From Vandiemenella viatica (taxonomy: Eukaryota > Arthropoda > Insecta > Orthoptera > Morabidae): a stretch of DNA of 64,000 bases. Numbering within the stretch: position 1 is the first letter of the stretch; the number at the start of each line of letters is the position of its first letter. The stretch covers positions 33,691,504 to 33,755,503 of the forward strand of contig JARYHS010013630.1 of the NCBI GenBank assembly GCA_031002005.1, in the 5' to 3' direction. Under the pieces are notes generated by a model. It saw only the letters and a program-made list of their open reading frames with translations. It was not told the DNA's origin and did no database searches. This document shows, in pieces, positions 36,327 through 46,139 of the stretch. Both the position numbers and the translations under genes were made by a program.

Positions 36327-37661
36327 ACGAGGCATATTTTTTAAGTAAGTACCGTTTTGTCACACCGTGGCTGCAACGCTACAGTCGGCATTCCGCGCAT
36401 GCGCACTGGGTATCTGCATCTCTTGCCTATGCAGTGATGCCATTACAGTCTAATTCATCCTTGTTTACGTTGTTCACTGAGTGTTTAAGATGCCTCTGAT
36501 AATCGTGAGTCCCGCTGACTGTGAAGTACGGGCTGTTATAAGATTTCTTTGATCCAAAGGACTAAAACCGATCGATATTCATTGTGAGATCTGTGTAGTT
36601 TACGGACAAAACATTATGAGTGATGGAATGGTGAGAAAGTGGATGAGAGCATTTAAAGATGGCTGCACAAATGTGTATGATGAACAACAGAGTGGGCGTC
36701 CTTCGGTCATTGATGAAAGTTTGGTGCAGAAAGTGGACAATAAGGTGAGAGAAAAAAGATGCTTTACGATTTCCTCCTTGTGTGATGACTTTCCTAATGT
36801 TTCTCATAATGTTTTGTATGGCATTGTGACCGAGCACTTGAATTACTGAAAATTGTGCTCACGTTGGGTACCAAACATGTTAACGGATGTGCACAAAACC
36901 AAACGTTTAGGCAGTGCAGTGACTTTCCTTGAGCGTTACCACAATGATGGTGATGATTTCTTAAGCCAAATTGTTAGAGGCGATGAGACATGGGTGGCCT
37001 ACATCACACCTGAATCAAAGCAACAGTCCATGGAATGGCGGCATTCAGATTCACCCAAAAAAGTGAAGTTAAAGCAAATGATTTCTGCCTGGAAAATCAT
37101 GTGCACAATTTTTTGGCACAGAAAAGGAGTATTGCTTGTTGAATTTCTGCCTCGTAAAGAGACAATCAATGCAGCAGCTTATTGTGAGACATTGAACAAT
37201 CTGCGCCGTTCAATCCAGAACAAAAGATGTGGCAAGTTGAGCAAGGGCATCGTTTTGCTGCATGACAATGCCCGTCCACATGTGGCTAATCAGACCAAAG
37301 ATCTCATCACATCTTTTCGATGGGAAACTCTAGATCTTCCTCCGTACAGCCCTGATCTGGTGCCCAGTGACAACCATCTATTCCTGCACTTGAAGAAACA
37401 CCTGGGCGATCAGCGTCTTGAAGACGATAACGAAGTCAAAACAGTTGTGATGCAGTGGTTAACAAGTCAGGTGGCAGACTTCTATGAGGAGAGTTTTCAA
37501 AAACTGGTACTACATTATGACAAGTGCCTCAATGTTGAAGGGAATTATGTAGAAAAGTAGAGTACGGTATAGGCTTTCATGTAAAAATAAAATTATTGAG
37601 ATATATTTGCACGTTTTTTTATTTAATTTCAAAATGGTACTTACTGAAAAAACATGCCTCA
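36327..37661 (+). mobile_element. mariner transposon, nearly complete
   Basis: 1335-bp element flanked by TA (36325-36326 and 37662-37663). Inverted terminal repeats of about 32 bp with a few mismatches start CGAGGCATATTTTTTAAGTA at the left and TGAGGCATGTTTTTTCAGTA at the right on the complement. It encloses one transposase frame. It is inserted in the long LINE-A copy within painless intron 2. Confidence 0.93.
36490..37560 (+). pseudogene. mariner transposase, two premature stops
   Basis: From ATG 36490 to TAG 37558 the frame is 357 codons with no frameshift, the usual size for mariner. The enzyme would cut and paste the element at TA sites. The helix-turn-helix N-terminal half is visible (SDGMVRKWMRAF, GRPSVIDESLV). 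The catalytic D,D34D triad is present: GDETW, HDNARPH, and the D of SPDLVPSD with 34 residues between the last two. Two in-frame TGA codons, at about 36552 and 36847, break it. Both look like single transitions (TGG to TGA and CGA to TGA). The N of PSDNHLF replaces the common Y. The copy is dead but recent. Confidence 0.93.
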
Positions 37662-39068
37662 TACTTTATCTTAAAATTGAGGCTGGACACATTCTGCTTT
37701 CCAGATTATTAGAAAAATGTGATAGTGTTATTAGTCCATAGAGGAATGGTGACAAATAGGGTTAAAAAATTACACACCAATCAGTTTGACATCAGGGATA
37801 AGTACAATAATGAAGAGATTGATATGCATCGGAGGTCTGTGAGGAACGTAAGTGATTTTCAAGTTGGTAAGATACCTTTAAGTAAGAATGTTAATGCGAA
37901 TCTCAGTTAGCAGGCTATATGCAAGATATTTCGGATGAAATGAACAAGGGAGGCCAAATAGACAGTGTTGTATTAGATCTTTCATAGGTTTGTGACAGAG
38001 TAATCCATAAAATGGAGATAAATAAGGTAAACATTATTTGATTTGTTAAAAAAGTGATTTTCTGGATAAAAAAGTAGGAAATACTGTATCAAATGAAGTG
38101 AAAATAAACAAAGGAATGCAACAGGGTTGCATATTGGGGCCATTTGTGTTCATGATTGTGTTGATGATTTATTATCAGAAGTTAGATTGTCTGCAAACGA
38201 CATAACTTTATATAATAGGATCAAATTGTTGGAGACCGTGAACAGCTACAAGGTGATCTAGGTAGGACATCTTGCTGAATGAGTCAACATGAGGTAAAGA
38301 TAAATGCAAAGAAGAATCTGTTTATTAGGTACACACGTAAAATACTTAAGGTTGATTATGGAGAAGGATTTGGATTCTGAAGACTTGAAATGTAAATACC
38401 TTGATATACCATTTAACAACAATATCAACTGGGAAGGACACTTTGGATAGATAGTAGGAAAAGGTTTCAAAACCCTACACTTGATGAAAAGAGTGATGAG
38501 AGGACGCACTAGAGAAGTATGGAAATTGGGATACTAAACTTTGGTCAGACCATTGCTTGAATACGGTAGTGTTGTGTGGGACCCACATTTGGGGTATCAA
38601 AAACAATTATTGTTGTAGGGGGTACAAAGAAGGGCTGCTAGTCTCTAGAAATTTACAGAGAACACAGTCAGTAACTGATTTGATAAATGAGATGGAATAG
38701 GATTCATTGGAAACAGGAGGAGGTTTGAAAAGATTCATGTGAGCATACATAGCATTTATTGGTGATAAAGCATGGAAAAATATTGGTGGAAGAACTAAGA
38801 GAGCTGCATGGAAGGGAAAAGATGAACACTATCACAAGTTGGCAGTTGTTTGCAGGCATAAGGATAAGGGAAGATTTTCTTTCATAGGTAAGTGTGCCAG
38901 GGATTGGAATAAATAACCACGAGAAATGAATAGTTTATCAAACATGTCAAAAGAATTAATAGTTGAAATTAGTAGATGGCAAAAGTTGGGGGGGAAAAAG
39001 AAAGGGCAGAAATGGATATATAGGACATTGCCACCAGAGGTGTGCTCCATTACAATTAAATTAAGTTA

Positions 39069-40971
39069 AATAAACAAGAAATGGTATAAATGATTGTGTA
39101 CGGAAACTATCATTGAAGTTTGCACTCTATTGCAATTAAATTAGATAATATAAAAATAATTTATGAAATCCCTTTTAATATGTGATTGAATATGTTTACC
39201 ACAGTATTTTTAAATATTTTAATGGCTGTATTGAACTTACCTTCTTAGTGTTCAACATGCAATTCAACATCTGCTGATTTAAAACCATTAGTTATTTGAT
39301 AGGGTATAATCATCAAAGTTTTGAGCTTTATTAAACTTCAAAATACAAGAAACCATAGTGTGTCAGTCATTATATGGCTAAGATATTTTTGAAATAAGAT
39401 CATTTAGAACTTTCTAGTTCGGTGACCATGGTGCTCCTAAAACTGAAACAGTTATTGGTTGAGTAATCATCGTTGCCAGTTTTTTTCAGAATTTATTTCC
39501 TAGTGGAAATAATTTACTTTAAAGTTTGATGTATACATCTTACTCATATTGCCACATGCTGTACAGTTCTACACTGATTTTTATGTCCTTAATTTCTAAA
39601 TTTGTAATCCATATATAAATTTTCAACACTTTATAGTATTGTATGAGAGTACTTTTCTTATAGGCATACATCTTCTAATTAAAATTTAGCAATTTGTTCA
39701 TTAAATTAATTTTTATTTATAACTGTTAAGTTTTATAAGATGATAACTAGAGAAGATGAAGAAAATAGGTGCATTTTCCTAAGGAATATATGGTTAAAAA
39801 TACAAAACATTTATTTAGGGGTATTATTCTTATTTGGAATGGAACAGGTGCCAGTGCAATTAAAAATCTGCTTTTGCATTTTATAAACTTATCTCAGTAT
39901 TTGACCTAACCCTGTATAACCCAGCAATCTATTCCATTCTCTGATTTACTACAAAAGCAAAATTCCACATCATTTCAGTTGAAATCAAGAGCTAGTTTGT
40001 GGACAAGGTCATCTCCTCCCTTCTATGTATTACAACTAACTCTTCTACCAATTTTCATTTAGGCTTCATCACCAGTTTGTGCAGTTACATTTCATTAGTC
40101 AGTGTTTGGCCCTGAGCATGTCACATCACTTATAGTTCAAAGATTCCAACAGGATTTGAGACTTGTATCTGAAAATCTTGCAGAAAGTGCAGAAGTTATG
40201 GAAACCTTATGACTTTTACCGTATATTTCATGTTTTTAACATAATCTCAAATAAAAATATGAATCAGTTGGATGACCCTCACAATTAAAGCCTCCATTAT
40301 TGATAAGAATCCACCTATATTTGTTATTCAACATTTCTTTCATACTTCTTGTACACTTTACTTTTACTATTTTTCTATGTGATAAGATTTCAAACTTTTC
40401 AGTTTTTTCTCATTCAGGCCTTTACAGTCTCCAGTCCTTGCTTCAAGGGGGAAAAAAAAAAAATACTGAGTGTTCCACATGAATTTAACATTGTCTGAGT
40501 CTAGGCCCAATGTCTGATTCTAATTTTTTATGTTTTGCTGTTGATTTTTTTTTTTCCTAATAGAAAAGATTTTGTATCTTAGGTATTTCAAACTTCTAAT
40601 ATAACTTTTCTTTACAACTGATAATCCTGTCATACTACTTTAATTGTTTAATGTTGGTATTTTATATATAATTATTGCTGTCACTTCTGATAATCTTAAT
40701 CTCTCTTATTTTGTTCACAATTAGTCAAATATTCTCTGCAAATATTTTACAGTTTCTTTGTACACTGTCATTTATTCTTGCTAACTAGGACATTCTGCTT
40801 CCTGTCAAACAAAAAGTTTTTATACAATAATACACAAGTTTTGTCATATTTATATTGTCATTTTTAAGGTAAAAGTTTCTGTACAGCTTATCTGACCACT
40901 TAAACACTTAAATGATAAAGATTTTTAAGTATATCTAACATTTACTGTCATTGTTTTATTTCTTTTTTCAG
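39069..40971. other. Intron 2 sequence, no recognised feature
   Basis: AT-rich. An echo of the LINE-A terminus (TTTGCACTCTATTGCAATTAAATTAGA) sits at about 39119-39145. Nothing else before the acceptor at 40970-40971 could be assigned. Confidence 0.4.
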
Positions 40972-43368
40972 AGGAACTTAACAGTACTGGAATGCTTGTT
41001 GGAGAGTGGGAGGTGTGATGTTGATGTACCTGCACCAAGGCAGAGAACAAGTGTTCGAGATATCCTGAAGCAAGATTTCCCTCAGCTGGTGCTTCCTGCT
41101 GCAGGCACAGTTGAAAACAAAGGAGACATTACCACATCATTGTTTCAGCTCCTGTACAATCGTGAGATTGAAATGTTTATACAGAACCTTGATTCTACTC
41201 TTAAATCTCTTATTGAAAGAGACTCTGTTCTGAATGCAGATGATGGCCTGTGGACCTTTCTTCAGTATGCATGCAATTATGGGATGACAGATGTAGTGCG
41301 TAAGCTTCTTGAAGAAGGTGCAGACACCAATGCAACTTCCAAATCCCGCAGAGCTCAGTTGCCATCAATTTTGGCTGCTGCAAACGGTTATGAAGACATT
41401 TTGCAATTGCTACTGATTCGCAAAGGGACACTTATTGTACCTAAGGAAGGTGGTGACAATGCACTGCATGCTGTTCTCAAGGATTTGCACTGGAAACCTC
41501 CACACTCAGATCGTCACAGGTGTTTTGACTTGCTACTGCAGCACATAGAAAAATATCCTGAATCATTGGATATAAATGCTCCTGACAGCAATGGAGATAC
41601 TCCCTTGCACCTTGCAGCTTACTCAACTGAAGAACATTACATCCTGTCATTACTCAAGCTGGGTGTTTATATAGGAACTGAAAATAGGTTTGGTGAGCCC
41701 CCTCTTGTAAATATTCCAGCAACAATACTTGAACGCTACCTGGATGACTGTGTCACTAGTAATGGAGAATTCCCTAGAGTAGACAAATATGCCATTCAGT
41801 TTGATTACAATTTCCTTGTTCCTCCGTCCACTCCTGCAGATTGTGAAAATGAAAGAGACATGTCCTATTCTGATTGTGAACAACCAATCCACTCTACTGT
41901 CAGTCAGGATCATGTTTCATCAGTGCCTGAGTCAAATCCTTTACTTTATATTAGTAGATCAAAAGATCTTCGTCATTTGCTGAAACACCCTGTATTCACA
42001 AGTTTTTTGACACTCAAGTGGTTTTCTATTCGTCCTATATTTTATTTTAACCTGGCACTGTATTCACTTTTTGTCCTACTGATGACAGTTTACATTCTAT
42101 GCATATATGATTATTCAGATATGGAGGAAAACAAATCCCAAAATGCACTGAAGCTCACACCTGAGAATGTTGTAGAATCTAGTAACAACAGTGATATGAA
42201 CACAATTCAGAGAGATAGATCAATGCCAATAGCCAATATCATAAAACTAATTCTTTCAGTGCTGGTGATAATTATCATTTTCAGAGAATTATTTCAGTTC
42301 CTTATGTGGCCAAAGAGATACATAAAGAATTGGGAGAATTATCTGGAAATTTTGTTGATAACATTTAGTAGTCTTGTTCTGTTTGGAAATTTTGATGATA
42401 TGAATGTAAGGCCACATTTATCTGCAATAACTATCTTATTCTCTTGGGCAGAACTAGTACTTCTTATTGGGCGGCATCCTAGTTTGTCCACAAATATAGA
42501 AATGCTGAAGACAGTTTCAGTGAATTTCCTTCAGTTTCTTGCATGGTATTCATTTTTAATATTAGCTTTTGCCCTCAGCTTCTACACATTGTTCAAGAGT
42601 AGCCAGGAGGATGACAATTTCTTCCTTAATCCAGGTTCTTCATTCTTCAAAACTGTTGTTATGGTAACAGGAGAGTTTGATGCTTCTGATCTACCATTTG
42701 TACTCTTTCCTGGAACAAGTCACATTGTGTTTGTCCTGTTTGTGTTTCTGGTGGCAATTGTTCTTTTTAATCTACTTAATGGTCTTGCTGTCAGTGATAC
42801 TCAGTCCATAAAGGAAAATGCCGAGTTGGTCGGTTACGTGTCTCGCGTTAAACTTATCTCCTACACTGAAAGTATGCTACTTGGCCATCCTTTATGGTGT
42901 CAGACACCAAGGAAGTGTTGCTGTTGCTGCACTTGTTGCTGCTTTCCACTTGCACAAATCAGGCCATTCAGATTCACACAGATTCCATGTTTGATGCAAA
43001 CGGTACGATTGTTTCCCGGAATTCTGCCAGAGAAAAAGATTCGAGTGCTTCCCAATCAAGATTGTAAAATATTGTTTGTCCAGTCAGATCAAAGTAAAAC
43101 AAATGAAGACAACCTGAGTTGTGTGATGAAATGGACAGAATACAAATTGGAGGATGACATAGTGAAAAGTGCAAAAGATTTGTTGCTACAGAAAGGGCAA
43201 CAATCAAAACTAGAGCACATAGAAGAAATGCTTGAAAAGAAGATTGAAGAACATCACTTGCGAATTCAAGAACTTGAACAAAAGCTGGGAGATGTTGAAA
43301 GAGCTGCTCTGAGTGCAAAAATCAATACCGATAAAATACTGGATATTCTCAGTAACAAGTATAACTAA
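40972..43368 (+). CDS. pain: painless, coding exon 3 (ankyrin region, channel domain, C-terminus)
   Basis: Follows TTTTTTCAG and runs 798 codons to TAA (residues 180-977). More ankyrin-type repeats end with DTPLHLAAYS (about 388-396), followed by the LDDCVTSNGEFPR linker typical of Painless. Membrane segments by hydrophobicity: S1 535-558, S2 600-623, S3 636-654, S4 660-680, S5 694-720, S6 762-782. The pore loop carries MVTGEFD (743-749) between S5 and S6. S6 is followed by NLLNGLAVSDTQ, shared by insect painless/pyrexia channels. A cysteine cluster (CCCCCTCCC, 828-836) and a heptad-rich coiled coil (about 922-962) end the protein. Similarity to Drosophila Painless as I remember it is continuous from ankyrin region to S6. 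Pyrexia is the main alternative. Confidence 0.95.
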   Translation, partial: RNLTVLECLLESGRCDVDVPAPRQRTSVRDILKQDFPQLVLPAAGTVENKGDITTSLFQLLYNREIEMFIQNLDSTLKSLIERDSVLNADDGLWTFLQYACNYGMTDVVRKLLEEGADTNATSKSRRAQLPSILAAANGYEDILQLLLIRKGTLIVPKEGGDNALHAVLKDLHWKPPHSDRHRCFDLLLQHIEKYPESLDINAPDSNGDTPLHLAAYSTEEHYILSLLKLGVYIGTENRFGEPPLVNIPATILERYLDDCVTSNGEFPRVDKYAIQFDYNFLVPPSTPADCENERDMSYSDCEQPIHSTVSQDHVSSVPESNPLLYISRSKDLRHLLKHPVFTSFLTLKWFSIRPIFYFNLALYSLFVLLMTVYILCIYDYSDMEENKSQNALKLTPENVVESSNNSDMNTIQRDRSMPIANIIKLILSVLVIIIIFRELFQFLMWPKRYIKNWENYLEILLITFSSLVLFGNFDDMNVRPHLSAITILFSWAELVLLIGRHPSLSTNIEMLKTVSVNFLQFLAWYSFLILAFALSFYTLFKSSQEDDNFFLNPGSSFFKTVVMVTGEFDASDLPFVLFPGTSHIVFVLFVFLVAIVLFNLLNGLAVSDTQSIKENAELVGYVSRVKLISYTESMLLGHPLWCQTPRKCCCCCTCCCFPLAQIRPFRFTQIPCLMQTVRLFPGILPEKKIRVLPNQDCKILFVQSDQSKTNEDNLSCVMKWTEYKLEDDIVKSAKDLLLQKGQQSKLEHIEEMLEKKIEEHHLRIQELEQKLGDVERAALSAKINTDKILDILSNKYN

Positions 43369-43579
43369 AAAATTTGTTTGTAATAATTATTGTTGATGTG
43401 TGGAATTTAATCTTTCTGACTCCTGCCAATAAGCTTAATGGCACCACTGTTGTACATATGATGTTCTGTATAGTTAAATTATTATTATGATTTGTTACTA
43501 AAGATATGACAATGTAAAATATTAATACTTTTCTGCTCATCAATGACTGATGTTAAACAATAATGAGTTGTAAATACAT

Positions 43580-43585
43580 AATAAA
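43580..43585 (+). terminator. Candidate poly(A) signal of painless
   Basis: AATAAA 212 bp after the stop codon, the first canonical hexamer in the 3' flank. Cleavage would fall near 43600. Confidence 0.6.
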
Positions 43586-44473
43586 AATATCCTTTAGTTA
43601 AACTATTAACTTTATATCCAGAGATACAGTTAATAATGTGGAATGTAATACGTTATAGACAAAGCTCTTCATGTATGATTTCGTTAATGACATTTTCAGT
43701 ATTCGCAGATATATAACAACTTCTTATTTGTGGCTAAATGTTTCATTATTTGCAGATCTGAAACTAAAATTATTGTAATTTTAATAATTGTGTACCTATT
43801 TGTTTACCAGCTGTCAAAACACAGTATCATAAAAGCTGCCAGGCTACGCAAAACACTCTGGCTATCGATAAATCTTGCCTCAGTGTTCTCGATGCTCTTT
43901 TGCCTTTTTTCTGCAGTTTCGTTATTCATCACAACACAGTATGTTTGAGTGAACAGCACATATACTTTTAATTTCTCATTTTGTTTGTGATTTATTATAT
44001 CGAGTAAAAGCAAGAAAGAAAAAGAAAAAGTTTTTCCCACTTAAAAAATTGGATTTCCTACTTAAAGTAAAAATAGAAAAGTTTGACTGTTTACGGCTTG
44101 GTGAGTCATTTCTTTTGATATTAATGAATTAGCTGTAAGATCAAGCAACAAATCATTAGACAAAATACGGAATTCGATGGCTTCAAGCTCACTAACAGCA
44201 AAAACTGTTTGTGACCTTGAGATTGAAAAACTGAAAGCTGTATTAACACATGGATGAAAGACTGGAATCAGAAGAGTGTTCTTACATGGGGCTATATTTT
44301 GCAAAATAAACTAATTGTCTTTATGTAGATTTGAAAGAAAGTTGCAACGGACATTTAGTTACGTGAATCCTAGATGGTGGGCTATATGCAAGATATGTGA
44401 GTGGAGACTTTCCCGGCATACTGATGCAATAAAATCCTCTTGGGGGTCCAGCCAGATGGTGTAAAAACACAAT
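43586..44473. other. 3' flank of painless, no recognised gene
   Basis: AT-rich. Short frames on both strands carry no domains. About 44390-44770 contains a repeat-like block that includes the ribozyme-like motif listed next. Confidence 0.4.
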
Positions 44474-44505
44474 GTTTCAACAGCTAGCACTGCTGTCTTC
44501 ATCAG
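44474..44505 (-). ncRNA. Hammerhead-like core motif (candidate)
   Basis: On the minus strand: CTGATGA, one A, a six-base arm GACAGC, a loop AGTGCTA, the complementary arm GCTGTT, then GAAAC. This is the CUGAnGA / stem II / GAAA order of a hammerhead ribozyme core, of the kind known from Penelope-like retroelements. An extra A before stem II and no clear stem I or III make self-cleavage doubtful. Related motifs lie at 45576-45609 and 57452-57482. Confidence 0.3.
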
Positions 44506-44765
44506 GTATCTTCTAGTTGTTGCAAGCTGACTGTCACTGCCTCGACTGGCTTAGCCACCCATTGAACTTCCTTTATACCTTCAGCAATGGTGCACAAAAT
44601 CTTGGGATCACTATGACGCCTGCTCCCCTACCACCCAGACATTCTTGTGGAGCGCTATGCTGGAAGGCCCACTCATTCTGGTTGGTTGAGAGCGCTGGCT
44701 TAATCCGCAGTCCACTGCGGCACCCAACTGGTGTCATTTGTGTCCTCTACACCCTGCTGTGCATT

Positions 44766-44990
44766 TTTTTTTTACTATGGCTTTACGCCTCGGTGATGGC
44801 TAAGGTCATTAGAGGTGGGATGGGACTGGGGCAAGGAACAGGAAGGAATTCGGCCATGGCCTTTGTGAAGGAAGCATCCCGGAATTCGCCTAGAGTGATT
44901 TGGGTAAACCATGGAAAACCAAAATCTGGATGCCTGGACAGGGATTTGAGCCCACGTCCTCCTGAAAGCGAGGCCAGACTGCTGTACAGA
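44766..44990 (-). mobile_element. SINE-1 copy
   Basis: Minus-oriented with its T-run at 44766-44775, the tail-proximal TTTACGCCTCGGTGATGG, the body (GGCCATGGCC, GGAAGCATCCCGG) and a decayed head (B-box position reads GGGATTTGAGCCC). The outer half of the head is lost. Confidence 0.85.
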
Positions 44991-45259
44991 CCAGCTTCCC
45001 TCTTGTCAGAGATTGCTAATGATTGATCTCCAGGCTTCGCTCCAACAGAGCCCACCGTCCCTCTTTATGTTGTTGCCATTTAGCTAGATCTCCAACGACT
45101 TGCTTATGACCAAATCCCAGAAGGAAGAGGCCCTAGCCAGCTCTACAGTCTTGTCGAACTCTATCATATGCAAGATATTTCAGATGAATTGGACAAGGTA
45201 GGCCAAGATGATAGTGTGGCACTAGACCTTTCTAAGGCGTTTGATAGAGTGCATTTTTT

Positions 45260-46139
45260 TAAAATTTAATTTAATTGCAATGGAGCACAGGCTCCGGTGG
45301 CAATTTCCCTACACATCCATCTTCGCCCTATCCTAGGGTTACCAGAATTTTCTCACCGAATCTGGGGATGCTTCGGAACTTTTACACCAAAATCCGGGAA
45401 CGCTTTCGGCATTTGTCCTAATGAAGCGTTGCACTTTTATAAGTTATATGATTAAAGGTTGGAGTAACCAAAAAGAAACATATTTATCATTTAAGATTGA
45501 AATTTTTCACAGCGTTGTATATAAATAAATAGTTCTCGGGCTTCCAGCCACGTTAAGGTGTCACACTTGAGAGACGTTTCGAAGGCGTCTATCTCAGCCC
45601 TCATCTTCAACAAAACGTCTATGGTAAAGTAAGGAATAAACTTTTCTTCCTTCCTTGAAGTAAGCTACTTCACTAAATTACTCAGTATCATGGAAGACTC
45701 AATTACTGTGACTTCAGTGCCTTCTGCCTGTATTATTGTATCCTGAAAAAGGGGAAAAGTTTAGTTTGAAAAATTTTCCACAAGAAGGTGCAGGGATCAT
45801 CAAACCACTTCTTGAGCATTACTGGGCATTTATCTTCAGACCAGAAGAATGATTTGAGAGCAGGATAGATTTAACATATTCTTCTGATAACTGGTACAAG
45901 AGAAAGCCACCTAATTTTATTGTAACCAAGTATTTCTTTATATTCATGCCCAAAAAAATTTCTAGGGAAAACAGTAAAAATCCGGGGACATTGCCGGGAA
46001 GAAATCTGTCTGGGGACAGAGAGCTATATACGGGGACTGTCCCCGGCAAACGGGGACGTCTGGTAACCCTACCCTATCCTGCACCCACCTACATTTGCCC
46101 TCTACAAATTTTATCTTTAAATTCTTTGTGGAAGCCATA
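45260..46139 (-). mobile_element. LINE-A 3' end inserted into another LINE-A
   Basis: Tail complement AATTTAATTTAATTGC at about 45266-45281, 3' UTR to 45333, then after the hAT insertion the remaining UTR and last codons at 46080-46139. Inserted in the RT gene of the surrounding plus copy. The flanks (GAGTGCA and GAAGCCA) may be a decayed target duplication. Confidence 0.85.
45334..46071. mobile_element. Nonautonomous hAT element (TAGGGTTACCAGA ends)
   Basis: 738 bp with 13-bp inverted repeats TAGGGTTACCAGA at both ends and a perfect 8-bp target duplication CCCTATCC at 45326-45333 and 46072-46079. The GGGGAC-rich right part is noncoding, and no transposase is present. Different family from hAT-N1. 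It is the youngest member of this three-layer nest. Confidence 0.93.

Larger units (their letters stand above)
34078..39068 (+). mobile_element. LINE-A copy, long but dead, carrying two later insertions
   Basis: Collinear with the reference LINE-A: endonuclease start (TACTGATTGCAGATTC near 34089), endonuclease body to about 34560, linker and fingers to 35195, then resuming at 36138 and again at 37662 through the RT and C-terminal domain to the 3' UTR (GCCACCAGAGGTGTGCTCC) and a decayed AATTAAATTAAG tail near 39060. Interrupted by a TTAA-flanked insertion (35200-36137) and a mariner (36327-37661). With these removed, the LINE sequence joins correctly at both points. No ORF survives. Confidence 0.88.
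17794..43585 (+). other. pain: painless locus (gene extent: ATG to poly(A) signal)
   Basis: Gene model from sequence: coding exons 17794-17972, 29363-29720 and 40972-43368 with introns of 11,390 and 11,251 bp. Each junction has an AG acceptor and a GT donor, and codon phases match across both introns. The model gives 977 residues; Drosophila Painless is a little over 900. Both introns are filled with transposons. The 5' UTR was not identified. An in-frame TGA at 17761 and the position of the ATG relative to fly Painless support 17794 as the start, though the TTGCAG directly before it also fits an acceptor, so a spliced 5' UTR is possible. Confidence 0.88.

Noticed and set aside
40951..40971. 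Extension of the long painless frame upstream of 40972
   Set aside because: These seven codons are the pyrimidine tract and AG of the acceptor, and there is no ATG. The joined ankyrin reading requires a start at 40972.
41210..43318. Minus-strand and alternative-frame open frames inside painless exon 3
   Set aside because: They are shadows of a 798-codon conserved channel frame; none has a domain.
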